Shown here one piece after another: positions 43,361 through 54,149 of a stretch of DNA of 64,000 bases (the first letter of the stretch is position 1; each line of letters starts with the position of its first letter). Source of the stretch: Azorinus chamasolen (lineage: Eukaryota; Mollusca; Bivalvia; Cardiida; Solecurtidae). The stretch is from NCBI GenBank assembly GCA_963576725.1, contig OY755241.1, forward strand, positions 1,178,001 to 1,242,000, in the 5' to 3' direction. The position numbers and the translations under genes are program-made. A model generated the notes under the pieces. That model saw only the letters and a program-made list of their open reading frames with translations, did not search any database and was not told the origin of the DNA.

Positions 43361-43767
43361 ATCGTCACCTTAACGCAAAACTATTGTAACTACGTTTTGG
43401 AAAATTTTACAGGAGAAGGAAAAAACTTCCAAAAAAATTTAAACCATGTTTTATCCAACTTCTTTTTCAAACAGAGACACCTCAGTGCATAATACATATG
43501 AATATAATGTTCATTTTGTGGTTTATTGATGAATTATGACATAATATGAACTATTTGACTTACAATAGTTTTGCACTAAAAATCAGTATGTTTTTTTCTT
43601 AAAACTTAACGCAAAACTATTGTATTTGGACTTACAATAGTTTTGCACTAGAAACAAGTCTGTTTTCTTCTTAAAACTTGGTGCAAAACTATTTTATATT
43701 GACTTACAATTAGTATTGCACCAGAAATAAGTTACTTTTCAGCTTAAAAATTGTAGAACCTGATTTT

Positions 43768-44152
43768 TATGCCCCCAGATCAGATCTGGTGGGCATATTG
43801 TTTTGCCCTGTCTGTTCGAGGACAACTTTAACATTGTCATAACTTTTGAGCCAGTACAGATAGAGACTTGATATTTGGCATGTATATGTATCTCATAAAG
43901 CCGCACATTTTGAGGGGTTACAGGTCAAGGTCAAGGTCATCCTTCAAGGTTAGAGGTCAAATATATAGGTCAAATCACCGATTTTAACATTGGCCATAAC
44001 TTTTGAACCAGTAGAGATAGAGACTTGATATTTTGCATGCATGTGTATCTCATGAAGCTGCAAATGTTGAGTGGTGACATGTCAAGGTCATCCTTCAGGG
44101 TCATAGGTCAAATTGGCAGAGGAGGCATAGTGTTTGACAAACACATCCTGTT
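43768..44152. mobile_element. CAAGA-type element, TATGCCCCC family, reversed
   Basis: TTTTATGCCCCCAGATCAG at one end and GTGTTTGACAAACACATCCTG at the other, with two internal units containing AGAGACTTGATATTTNGCATG. Relative of 19930-20508. Confidence 0.68.
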
Positions 44153-44624
44153 TTACACAGACAGTCCAACTGACCGACCAATACATGCACTGATTCAAAC
44201 TGATTGAAATGCAATCAATAATTCATCTATGGATAGCAAAAAATGCTTAAGTATTTCAGTGCAATACACAAGTGGCTAATATAATATTATATTCTTTTGA
44301 GGAAATAGGTTCCTATGGATAAGTCACAAGATTTTTAAGTCAAATCAGAGGCCATAACTCTGCAATACTTCAGAGGCTGATGAGAAAACCTCTAGAAAAA
44401 CGCTTGCCAGGGTCATCACAATTACGAGAATAGACTGGTCTCCTACATTTTGTAAGGGTTTAATATTTTAATTTTATTTTGATATCTGAGGTAAATTCTG
44501 ATATAAATTAGAAATATATTCTGAACACAGTAAAAGCACAGTGTACGGTCATATAGTGTTAATTCTAATCAGTCATAAAACTTTTTACAATCTGATATGG
44601 ATCAAAACTGCTTGAACGTGTTAA

Positions 44625-44867
44625 CCCTTTGCTCCATGAATATTCATGTAAGAAATGATGACGTCATAAATATTAATTATATTCATATTTAAAATGGGGC
44701 ATATTAACACATGAATGTTTTGCCAAAGTAGGAACTATGGAATCAGATCTATTTTATTCCATAAGCAAACACAGCCGACCCTGATCAGATAGCTCTCACA
44801 GGAGCCATCTGATCTGGGTCTACTCTATTTGCAAAGGCATAAAAAAGCTTATTTATGGAGGAAAGAG
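44625..44867. mobile_element. piggyBac-like MITE, CCCTTTGCTCC family, 243 bp
   Basis: TTAA flanks. CCCTTTGCTCCATGAATATTC start, TATGGAGGAAAGAG end. Hairpin GCAAACACAGCCGACCCTGA...GATCTGGGTCTACTCTATTTGC. Confidence 0.8.
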
Positions 44868-45404
44868 TTAAATCTTTATTTTTCATAATGTTTCAACATG
44901 TCTGAAGTGTATAATTGGTATAATTTCAATGTTTATATTTATTGCAAGTTGCATGTACTATTATTATGTGAGTGAATTTCACCTTATAATCTCCATACAA
45001 ATTTATCAAACTTTTACTTGTAATAAGTAAGTCTGGACTCACAAGTGAACAAAAAATGAAGAAATTCTAAAATCAAAACCATATCAAACAAACAAATGTA
45101 TACACAATATGTCTTTGACGTACGTTTTTACATTATGACGGGAAGTGTAATTCTCGGTCCTGAAACTGAAATGTCTACGCTCTCCCCCCTTTCTCCTTTT
45201 GTGCAAAATAACTGTATTTAGGTTAAAGATTTAAGAAGTTCATTTCATCTTCATGATTTAAATCATTTTGTTGATGGTGATCGATAAAATCAGAAGATAT
45301 CCTGATGTGGGACCTACTCAGTGCGAGCGCAACCTATAAATTGAATTTGGGCAGATGCAACCAACAAAAGTCGCCCATAAATTTTAAATTTCATTTCGTT
45401 TAAT

Positions 45405-45540
45405 TAACCCATCTCATGCTATTAGTGTGCATTGACAGTATTGTAAACAGTGTAGACCCAGGTCAGGCAGTTCCTGTAGGAGCTGCCTGATCAAAGTCTG
45501 CACTGCTTGCATGCAGAATTTGTTTCATCCAAATCTAAAT
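45405..45540. repeat. Core-hairpin repeat
   Basis: TTAACCCATCTCATGC start; hairpin GTAAACAGTGTAGACCCAGG...CAGTTCCTGTAGGAGCTGCC...GTCTGCACTGCTTGC. Right end not found. Confidence 0.6.
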
Positions 45541-45908
45541 GGTTTAACGGTTTAAACTTTTTCTGATCATAAAGGACACATTAATAAGAAGTGTTCAGAT
45601 TACAGAATTATCTGTAAAATGTAGCATGAGAAGAGTTATAATTCTATAATATTTTTATTTTATTATTTTTGTAATATAGAAAATAATGAATTATAAATAC
45701 TCTATTGTTTAAACGAAGTTTGTTTTGAACGACATAATGGGGAAAAAAATATGTCAATATCAGTTATATATGACATTTTTATATAAATCAAAGGACAAAT
45801 AGACAGGCAGAAAGGCAGAATGGAATGACAGACACTTTGTCAGAAAGATTATAACTTTATGTCACATTGTAAATTACATGTATGTAGGACAGATATCTAA
45901 GAAAATAT

Positions 45909-46071
45909 TGTAACGTTCGTAGAACGTTGGTTATGCAAATGAGGCTGACCAGATCGTTGTATCTTGGGAAGTGGAGGTATATATATAGCGCAACAAACAT
46001 CTCTTGATGTGAGCTTAAGCTTTGCATCGACAGGGTTTGTTGTTGCTGGGTCTCTCGGTTTGCACATTACA
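45909..46071 (+). repeat. TRIM 5' LTR
   Basis: TGTAACGTTCGTAGAACG start, CACATTACA end (TG...CA). It holds a TATA-like GGTATATATATAGCGC at about 45976-45992 and an octamer-like ATGCAAAT near 45933. It differs from the other LTR at one base only (46066 A against 46338 G). Confidence 0.9.
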
Positions 46072-46180
46072 AATGGTGGCAGCGTGGTGGGATGAAGACA
46101 ACTGCCAGACCGGAGTTGCCTTACCCACGGGTCTCCCAGGGTCCAAGTCTCGGGACGAGACTTCTCGGAGGGGAGAGTAA

Positions 46181-46343
46181 TGTAACGTTCGTAGAACGTT
46201 GGTTATGCAAATGAGGCTGACCAGATCGTTGTATCTTGGGAAGTGGAGGTATATATATAGCGCAACAAACATCTCTTGATGTGAGCTTAAGCTTTGCATC
46301 GACAGGGTTTGTTGTTGCTGGGTCTCTCGGTTTGCACGTTACA
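46181..46343 (+). repeat. TRIM 3' LTR
   Basis: 163 bp, identical to 45909-46071 except for the one base in CACGTTACA, implying very recent insertion. Confidence 0.9.
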
Positions 46344-46675
46344 ATATCTTCTAATTTTGTATATTCCAAATAATGTATCAGGGTTAGGAGTTCAATCAAA
46401 TTAGTGGGGGATGGGGGGTTATTTCCCACCCACATCGGAAACGCAATTTGAACCTAAAATCAAAGGCCTGAATGGCCATAATGGCTTCGGGTTTGATATG
46501 GATGTTAAGTGTAAGGGGAGAAATTGCTGTACACGCTAAAAACAATAACGTCATGGAATTGATAAAAGTATTAATAACAACACATTTTTGTGAAACACTA
46601 TGCACCTGCTTGTGACCAATATAAATCTGACCAGTAATGTGACATTTAACTGTTATATGACCTTGATTTTAATAA

Positions 46676-46715
<40 letters not shown>

Positions 46716-48599
46716 AACATAAATAAAAATGTCGCCCCTGTAAGTTGCACAGGCATGCCAGGTTTGAAGTATGTACCGGTTTGTGCAATGGCTACAAAGT
46801 TATTGCCAACATTAAAGTTTGAGCCAAGCCAACAAACAGGGCAAAATATGACATAAAAATATGACGGACTGAAACAAAAGGAGCCATCTCATGATCTGCT
46901 GTTTATATATAGACATGCTTCTAGTTTCTACTATGGCCAAAAGAATATTGGCCAAAAGAATATCTTAATTATATTCATGATGTCATTATTTCGTACATGA
47001 ATATTCATGAAGTAAAGGGTCAATTAATGCTTTCATGTCCAAAGCTGATGCAAAAACTGAAGCACAACTTCAAAGTTATACAAAGGCTACCTATAATCCT
47101 ACATTTTTTGTTCAACTAATTCTTACACATAACATTTATTTTTCCATGTTCAGCACTCGTTTATATTTGATAAATGTAGTCTGCTTACATATTGAAGGTA
47201 GACTGTTTTTATTTTTAATTACTAAGTAGATCCATACATGTCCATACAATTACAGTAGTTGTTTGGAACCTGATGAAACTCAAATTCAGAACTAAAGTCT
47301 GAAGTAGAGTTGTAAGCTGGGAAAGACATTTCAACAAATTGCTACCTACTTTCACTTTTACACGACACAAACGTCTCGAGCAAACGTCAGTGTCGGCGAC
47401 TTGGCGGTTACACGATACATAGAAAAGGCTCTATTTTCACAGTTGTTATTGACACTGGAATATAATTTGATTGAATATGTGTTGAAAACCTTCTATGGAT
47501 AATACTTACTTTGATAAGTCGATAGAACCCCATGTTTTTACGGTTTTACTTCTTGTAAGACTTAGACTTGTGTTGAGGTTGGGTGCCATAGTCAAAATAC
47601 GCTGTTCGATGCGTGATATATATGTATATAGGAATTCTTAATTTCATTGGTTGATTATTTTAGATTTCTTTGACCTTGTCCTTCATGAAACGTCCTATTT
47701 CTACTTTGAGTACGTGTCAAACGGAAATGACCGAATACGACGCAAAAGGCAGTTTGATTGGCTGAAGATGTAGGTCTATATGCTAATCAGTTACGAATGT
47801 GTATAAAAATGCAATCGGAAACCTCAGCTTTATTCCTTCTGCTTTAGAACGCCAAGGTGTTGCGAAAACTACGGTAAAAATATTCATTCGCGTCTTCTTT
47901 GGAGTTTATTAAAATTCAAGACTTTTAAAACGTTTATCTTTGTGTAGATTAGTAGTAATTATCTTACACAGCAAATTATTATTAAATACATGAAGAGTAA
48001 ACAAATAAATGAACATTTTACAACCAAACTAGTGCAGACTTGAAGAAAACTATTTTGTCTTGTGCATGTTCACAAGACAAGTGAACTTGTTGCCGTAAAG
48101 AGACCGATTGCTATATGGCTCCGAAAGCCATAAAAACAACAACCAAAATACCAAAAAACAAAAACCAACGGACAAAAAAAAAATGTCAGATCTTTTTGGC
48201 ACCAAAATTGTCCTACATTTTATGAAATTGGTCCCGATAATCACATTTTTGACGAAGTTTCAGAGTTTGGGTCCAAACCTGAGATAAAATATTTCACGAT
48301 GTTGGATCTGACAACCACATTTCTGACAAAATTCCATGGGGGTCCGGATAGGGGTCTAGATCCATACATACTTTAAAATAACCAGGTTACTTTGTCCATT
48401 GACTTTACCCCACCCACCGGCAGTATGAAATTATTTTTTATGGAATATTCTTTTTAAGCAAACAATTGGATAGACATTCTAAATAAATAAATGATAATAA
48501 AACTTACTGCTTCAAAATAACCGAAACTACTTTCAATTTTTGGCCATAAATAAACTTTCTGCCATATTGAAGGTCATTATTATCATTGAATGCAAAATT
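46344..48599. other. Interior of the 5.9-kb element: poly-C, CAAGA fragment, promoter-like block
   Basis: 46570-46860 is a decayed CAAGA-type element with a C-run followed by an A-run (46677-46717). 46880-47025 is a MITE remnant. 47750-47850 has TGATTGGCTGA (CCAAT box inverted), ATATGCTAAT (octamer-like) and GTATAAAAATG (TATA-like) in promoter order on the plus strand, with no gene after it. The rest is not recognised. Confidence 0.45.
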
Positions 48600-48880
48600 T
48601 TACTTATATTTATTAGCCCCGACATTATATAGGAGAGATAATTTTCTTTTTTTTTTTCATTTCCAAAATACAATCAAGTCTAGAGTGAAAAATTATGTTG
48701 ACCTGCTTCCAGCTATATAGATTTGTATTATTGCATACATACTGCTTTTACACTCATTTACCACAAAATACAATCCAACCATATTCTCACAATTCTTGAT
48801 AAATCGGCCCTCCTACCAATGAAATTTCATCGAAAGCATTCCATAGAGACGAGGCCTTCAGGCTGCGCCAATAAACTGTA
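48600..48880. repeat. Dispersed repeat shared with 25395-25680
   Basis: Same order of words in both: ATTAGCCC, ATTTCCAAAATACAA, CTTTTACACTCAT, ATTCTCACAA, GATAAATC, GGCCCTCCTACCA. Confidence 0.65.
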
Positions 48881-49318
48881 CTTTACTATTTTTTTAGTGC
48901 AGTTCTGTACAAAATTAAATGTACTTGCAATATTTTTACAATGACTTTTCCCTGAAGGATTTAGATTTTCTAACGCAAAACTATTGTAACTCAAATTACA
49001 ATAGTTTTGCACAGGCAGAATAAAAAAAATAAAATATTTTTATAGTGCAAAACTATTGTAAGTCAAATTACAATAGTTTTGCATTATATTTAGTAGAGTT
49101 GTGAGATACAATATTTTTGAACAAATTAAATAATTACATAAATATGTGGAATATAGCTAAAATATTTCAAGGCATGATGTATTACTCATATCTGAGCCTG
49201 AAAATGCAAAAAAGTGTGTTTCGGAAAAATATGTAGTTACAATAGTTTTGCGTTAAGGTGACGATATACCATTATAAAAAAAATGTGTAATTAATATTCT
49301 TAATGTCATTTTTCTTAA

Positions 49319-49528
49319 CCTCTTACTCCATAAGTATGCCTTTCTATGCCTTTGCAGAGTAGACCCAGATCAGGGTCTGCTCTGTTTACTTAATGTATGA
49401 TATAGATATGATAAAAAATTATTTAGTTTCTGCCATGGCCTAAAATTCCTGTGCCCAATTGCTATTATAACACATTAATCTAATTAATGATTCATTATTT
49501 CTTATATGAAAATTCATGGAGGAAAGGG
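49319..49528. mobile_element. piggyBac-like MITE
   Basis: TTAA flanks; CCTCTTACTCCATAAGTATG start, TGGAGGAAAGGG end; the hairpin has lost its centre. It shares its right TTAA (49529-49532) with the next copy. Confidence 0.74.
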
Positions 49529-49532
49529 TTAA

Positions 49533-49757
49533 CCCTTTCCCTTGCATGAACGCATTTTCAAACAAAGTAGACCCAGATCAGATGGCTCCTACAGAAGCCG
49601 TCTGATCAGGGTTTGCTCTGTTTGAATTTGAAAGATCCATTTATTTAGTTTCTAAAATGACTACAATGTCCCACCTTCCATATTGCATTATAACTATCTT
49701 ATCCATGAATATTCAGTAGGTATTGAAAATTGAAATAAACATAGAACAGAGAAAGGG
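49533..49757. mobile_element. piggyBac-like MITE, CCCTTTCCC family
   Basis: TTAA flanks, hairpin AACAAAGTAGACCCAGATCA...AGCCGTCTGATCAGGGTTTG, AACAGAGAAAGGG end. Confidence 0.82.
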
Positions 49758-49805
49758 TTAAACAGCAATTAAGTACTCTAGAATTTAAGCATTACTCAAT
49801 ATTAA

Positions 49806-50052
49806 CCCTTTCCTTGTTCTATATTTAGTCCAGTTTGTTTCAATACCTACTGAATATTCATGGACAAAACAGTTATAATGAAATATGGAAGATGTAACAT
49901 TTACATTCATGTTTAGAAACTAAAGCAACAGATCTATCAATTTCCATTAGCAAACAGAGCAGACCCTGATGAGATGGCTCCACTAGGAGCTGTATGATAT
50001 GGGTCTACTTTGTTTGCAAATACGCGAAGAAGTGTTCATATGAGGGAAAGGG
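49806..50052. mobile_element. piggyBac-like MITE abutting exon 10 donor
   Basis: TTAA flanks (49802-49805, 50053-50056), 247 bp, hairpin GCAAACAGAGCAGACCCTGA ... GATATGGGTCTACTTTGTTTGC. Its right TTAA is 13 bases from the exon 10 border. Confidence 0.84.
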
Positions 50053-50069
50053 TTAAAGATCTACCTTAC

Positions 50070-50188
50070 CTTAAGCCACATGATGAGAGGTGGTGGGTTG
50101 CCTTCAGCAGGACAAAATAGAACGGCAGTATGGCCCTTGTTCACCGTGGGGAACAGCTCATCCTTATCAGAGTCAATAAGAGGCTTAA
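50070..50188 (-). CDS. Exon 10: Ig domain D6, N-terminal part
   Basis: 119-nt exon, phase 1 in, phase 0 out. The acceptor TGCTAG leads into VKPLIDSDK (Lys-Pro in place of Pro-Pro). The first cysteine is in LFCPAEG and the tryptophan in LIMWLK, where the exon ends, at GTAAGG. The intron has only 13 bases before the TTAA end of the MITE at 49806-50052. No ORF longer than 60 codons covers it; it was found by phase and motif. Confidence 0.84.
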
Positions 50189-50429
50189 CTAGCAAATTAA
50201 AACAAACCAATGTGTTGATAAATCAGCACACAAATGAAACAAAGCAATTAACCCTTTGACATCATGAACATTAATTAATTGAATTTTTATAATACCATAT
50301 GTACAAAGAATCTTTTTGTATTGGCAGAAACTAGTCAAATTTATCATAATTTCATAAGAAAACAGAGCAGACCCTGGTCAGATGAATCCTAGAGGAGTTG
50401 TCTGATCTGGTCTGCTCTGTTTGCTTTAA

Positions 50430-50641
50430 CCCATTCCCTCATATTGACGACTCTGTAAAAGTCACTTTGTGAAACCATTGTGATAAATAGAGCATTTGCT
50501 CCTATAGGAGCAAATGCTCTATTTATCACAATGGTTTCGAACTACAAATTTCTAAAATTTTCCTTTTCTCTAGTTAATGCTCCTTTTTCTGTAGATTTAT
50601 TCAGAGAGGTTGTATCTAAACATAGACTATGAGGTAATGGG
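50430..50641. mobile_element. piggyBac-like MITE, CCCATTCCC family
   Basis: TTAA flanks, perfect hairpin with AAATAGAGCATTTGCTCCTA and its complement. It is inserted in a core-hairpin MITE whose halves are at 50250-50425 and 50646-50775 (...GTCTGCTCTGTTTGCTT before, ATGATATAGATCTGATTCTA after). Confidence 0.84.
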
Positions 50642-50996
50642 TTAAACATGATATAGATCTGATTCTACAGTTTTTGTCAAAGCCAAAAGTTCCCTTGAAA
50701 AGTTTATATCATAAAAATCAGCTAATAAATATCCATAATGTCTTTATTTCTGACATGAATAATGAACAGGGAAAGAGTAAAATTTATAAAATTTCAGTAG
50801 ATAGTCCCTACAGAAGGAATTCCAGAAAATTATTGATAATATTTGATCCAAATATTGTTAAGAAAAAGCCTGACCAATATGATCCTGTAAAATGCTATAC
50901 ATGTACATAAATAATTGAGCATCCCTGAGAACAAGTAAAGGTATGTACACAACATATAGTGGAGAAAAAAAGAAGTTATTCTTAAAAATGATTTAA

Positions 50997-51167
50997 CCCT
51001 TCGCTTGCTAATCGCGTCAATATACCTACCTGTAAATAGTGAAGACCCAGATGAGACAGCTCCTGCAGGAGCTTTCTCATCAGGGTCTGCACTATTTACA
51101 AGTTGATTGTGCAACCAGTGCACTCCACAGCAGTGTTTGCATAGCAAAAAATTCAGCAAGCGAAGGG
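50997..51167. mobile_element. piggyBac-like MITE, CCCTTCGCTTGC family
   Basis: TTAA flanks. CCCTTCGCTTGCTAATCGCG start, CAAGCGAAGGG end. Hairpin GTAAATAGTGAAGACCCAGA...CTCCTGCAGGAGC. A deletion relative to the 242-bp copies lies in the right subterminal part. Confidence 0.85.
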
Positions 51168-51234
51168 TTAAAACTGATTTAATTTATGCATCTTATCTGG
51201 ACCTCTGCTGAGAATTCAATTGCATGAAACAGGT

Positions 51235-51360
51235 GTTACAGCAACACCTCTCTAAACTGGTCAGTTGCATGTAACAGGTGTTTCAGCAACACCTCTCTAA
51301 ACTGGTCAGTTGCAGGTAACAGGTGTTACAGCAACACCTCTCTAAACTGGTCAGTCATTA
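51235..51360. repeat. Tandem repeat, about 44 bp x 3
   Basis: Unit: CAGCAACACCTCTCTAAACT, then GGTCAGTTGCAGGTAACAGGTGTTA. Three copies, nearly identical. Confidence 0.85.
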
Positions 51361-51790
51361 ATTAATATCAAGTCAGGTGACAGATTATGCACAATGAAAG
51401 TTGGACGCACAAAAATAGTTCACTATATCTTTTTTTTTCGTGTAATACATTCACATGAAAAATTCCTTTCTTTACGACCATCTTTGCATATCAAGATTGT
51501 TCATCAGCGAAAGTTTGATGCAAGATTCCTCCTAATGGTGTATGTGAGTTTGGACACACAAGATTTTTCCACTACATGTATACATATGTTTTTAGTGAAA
51601 AAGTTACAAAGTCCCATAACTTTGGTAAAAAAGGTCACTGCAAAAATAACCTTCTTTACAACAATTTTAACCTCAAGGTTTTTTATCTATTTTTGACGAG
51701 GGAAAGGTTTTAATGAAGTAAAGTTCCAGGAGAATGGTAGTATATAAATGTGTCTCATTTCATCCTAGATAAGTATGATTACTTCCCTAC

Positions 51791-51908
51791 CCCACACATC
51801 GAGATCAAAGTCCTGCTCCACATTCCCAGCAGCGTTGGCAGCCACACACGTGAAGCGGCCTGCATCTTTAACAACAGACCTCTCTATAGACAGACGTCGA
51901 CCATCGGC
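51791..51908 (-). CDS. Exon 9: Ig domain D5, C-terminal part
   Basis: 118-nt exon, phase 0 in, phase 1 out. It reads ADGRRLSIERS, then DAGRFTC and AANAAGN, and ends FDLDVW before donor GTAGGG. Only 20 intron bases (51909-51928) separate the acceptor from the TTAA of a piggyBac-like MITE that starts at 51933, so the branch point must lie at or within the MITE border. Confidence 0.86.
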
Positions 51909-51932
51909 CTACAAGGAGTAAAAGTAAGTTAA

Positions 51933-52164
51933 TCCTTTACTCCATGAATATTCAGGCAAGAAAATAATGACATCATGAATATTTATAAGATTACTTTTTA
52001 TAACGGCACATGAAAACAGTAATTTTTGGCCATGGCAAAAACTGCCGAATCATATCTATATTATATCATAAGCAAACGGAGCAGACCCTGACCAGACGGC
52101 TCCTCTAGGAGCAGTCTGATCTGGGTTTACTCTGTTTGCAAAGGTGTATTTATGGAGTGAATGG
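51933..52164. mobile_element. piggyBac-like MITE next to exon 9 acceptor
   Basis: TTAA at 51929-51932. TCCTTTACTCCATGAATATTC start, TATGGAGTGAATGG end (decayed). Hairpin GCAAACGGAGCAGACCCTGA ... GGCTCCTCTAGGAGCAGTC. A partial hairpin follows at 52180-52255 and another at 52365-52445. Confidence 0.75.
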
Positions 52165-52509
52165 TAGAGAGACCTTCTGATGCATTTGTACAAAGAGTAG
52201 ACAGATCAGATGACTCATGTAGCAGCCCTCTGATCAAGGTCTGCTCTATTTGCATGTGGAATGTGGTAAAAATTCCGCTAATCAAATGAGGTAAAAAGTC
52301 AACTGCTGGAAACAATTGGTAGCTTTGAACTCAGACATGTTTGCAATCTATTTATTGTTGTGTCCATAAATATGCCTTTCTAGTCTTTTGCAGACTAGGA
52401 GGACTGTAGGAGTCATTTGATCAGGGTCTGCTCTGTTTGCTTATTATAATAATATAGATATGATTCTACAGTTTCTATCATGGCCAAATGTTCCTGTGGT
52501 CATGTACTA

Positions 52510-53472
52510 CAGTGAAACCTTGGAAATCCGATCCCCTTCCGGACCAAATGAAAAGTTCGGATTTCTGAGGATTTCGGATTTCTGAGGTTTCTCATATAGT
52601 TAAATGTTTCGACCACAATTATGCTCTCTAAGTAAGGTTGATGTGATCAAAATGTTGATTGCTGATATTGCATGACATTAAAGGGTAGATTTTGCTCACA
52701 AAGTATTTGCAATGGACTTGTTTCTTTAAAGCTTTCTACTTTGAAGAAGCAACACCAATGTCAAGGGTTAAGTCAACCCGTCTACGCTTACTCGGCGGTT
52801 CAGACATGATCGTGATCTTAACTAGAACTTTTCTTTACGATGTAGAATAAAGCCTAGAATGAGCGAGAATGGTGAACAATTTGAGAAACTGCATCATTTA
52901 TTACATTTGGAACAATTAGGGATTACTCGCGACCTTAGTTTGCAAAATTACCAAACGAGATTAAAGATTTTTTTTGTCAGTCAGCCCACCGTGTGTAAAA
53001 CAAAAGTCGCCGCACAAAAGAGACCGCTCTTTATTCCACAAAATTAGGACATCATTTGGACATTAAAGAGGTCTTACCGCAGTCGATCGCCACAGCCCGT
53101 CTTTTAATCCATTTAAATCAACAGCCGCATCAAACACCTAATGATTCTTCAAAGATAATTGGGGCTTAAACAAACACCAGTTGACACGACTACCGCACAC
53201 GCTTTATCGTGTGTATGTACCGTGTAGAGTTGTGGTAACATAGCCGCTAAAAATAGACGCGCATGCCAGCCCAAACATTCTCAGGTACAGTAAGCGTTCG
53301 GAATTCCGGGTTACATTTAAGCGCAATTAAACAATTTCGGACGAAAAAATCGTTCGGAATTCTAAGTTTCCGGATTTCTGAAACTTTCCCGTAGTTAAAA
53401 TAAGAAGAAAAAAAATCGGGACCAAACGGAACGTTCGGAATTCCGGAGCTCCGGAATTCCGAGGTTTCACTG
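52510..53472. mobile_element. Tigger-like element, 963 bp
   Basis: TA flanks, CAGTGAAACCTTGGAAATCC and GGAATTCCGAGGTTTCACTG ends with longer subterminal inversion (TTCGGAATTCC words). ORF 52859-53047 (EQLGITRDLSLQNYQTRL) is unrecognised and short. Non-autonomous. Confidence 0.85.
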
Positions 53473-53547
53473 TATTATAAAATCAATCTAAATAATATTC
53501 ATGATGTCATTATTTCTTACATGAATATTCATAGAGTAAAGGTTTAA

Positions 53548-53660
53548 CCCTTACTGTGCGGGACACGAGTCACTACCCTTACTGTGCGGGACACGAGTCA
53601 CTACCCTTACTGTGCGGGACACGAGTCACTACCCTTACTGTGCGGGACACGAGTCACTAA
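53548..53660. repeat. Minisatellite 29 bp x 4 and hairpin
   Basis: Unit CCCTTACTGTGCGGGACACG plus AGTCACTAC, four perfect copies. A GCAAACAGTGTAGACCCAGA...GAGGGCTCCTACAGGAGCCC hairpin follows at 53668-53740. The start TTAACCCTTACTGTGCGGG looks like the end of one more TTAA MITE family whose terminus was amplified. Confidence 0.8.
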
Positions 53661-53889
53661 TGTCCTTTGCAAACAGTGTAGACCCAGATGAGAGGGCTCC
53701 TACAGGAGCCCTCTCATCAGGGTCTGCACGGTTTGTCATGATACACTTTTCTTGAGAAAATTCCCTAAATATTTACCGTAAGCTTGACCTGTTTGAATTT
53801 TAGAATGGTCTATTTGCAAAGTGCGGATTGTAAGGTTTTAATAGCCACTTTGAGGATGCTGTACAGTATCAAGTGCAGTGTTCACTCAC

Positions 53890-54056
53890 CTCCAGTGTGA
53901 AGTGAATGTTCTTTTCGTAGTCTATCGGCAGCCCGTCCTTTAGCCAGATTATGTCAGGCAGAGGTGTCCCTTCAGCAGGACAGTCTAGGGAAACGGATTT
54001 ACCCAGCTCCACGTGCGGCATTGGGTTGATATCATCTGGATTGATTGTTGGGGGAA
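53890..54056 (-). CDS. Exon 8: Ig domain D5, N-terminal part
   Basis: 167-nt exon, phase 1 in, phase 0 out. The acceptor TCTAG leads into VPPTINPDD. The first cysteine is in LDCPAEG and the tryptophan in DIIWLKDG, and it ends HFTLE before GTGAGT. Continuation into exon 9 gives the expected Ig strand ADGRRLSI. Confidence 0.88.
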
Positions 54057-54149
54057 CTAGAAGATATCAAAAAAGCTTCTTATAGCTTCTATATATTATG
54101 TACTGTAATGCAAGAAAACATGTTTAAGTGATAGTCTCTACTTGCAACA

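Larger units (their letters stand above)
45909..46343. mobile_element. TRIM: miniature LTR retrotransposon, 435 bp
   Basis: Two 163-bp direct LTRs flank 109 bp without coding capacity. The flanks share ATAT (or AATAT counted over the last A), a 4-5 bp target duplication. The interior begins AATGGTGGCAGCGTGGTGGG, a plausible tRNA primer-binding site, and ends with purine-rich CGGAGGGGAGAG just before the second LTR, a polypurine tract. Orientation plus by PBS/PPT order. No gag or pol, so it depends on another element. Confidence 0.9.
43361..49266. mobile_element. 5.9-kb TIR element with GCAAAACTATTGTAA subterminal repeats
   Basis: Perfect inverted ends of about 35 bp: ATATCGTCACCTTAACGC followed by AAAACTATTGTAACTAC. 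Six diverged copies of GCAAAACTATTGTA in alternating orientation follow at the left (43374-43720) and five at the right (48976-49253). The flanks are two parts of one MITE: CTGCCATGGTTAATATTTC...GTTCAT before, ACCATTATAAAA...AATATTCTTAATGTCATT after. No ORF above about 105 codons and none transposase-like, so it is non-autonomous or gutted. It contains younger insertions (43768-44152, 44625-44867, 45909-46343). Superfamily unknown. Confidence 0.75.

Noticed and set aside
46677..46717. Poly-C followed by poly-A
   Set aside because: Homopolymer run typical of repeat ends or sequencing/assembly slippage; no function claimed. The same applies to C-runs at 8048, 39785 and 62901.
43361..49266. Polinton/Maverick interpretation of the 5.9-kb TIR element
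   Set aside because: It is too short and has no polymerase B, integrase, protease or capsid ORF in any frame.
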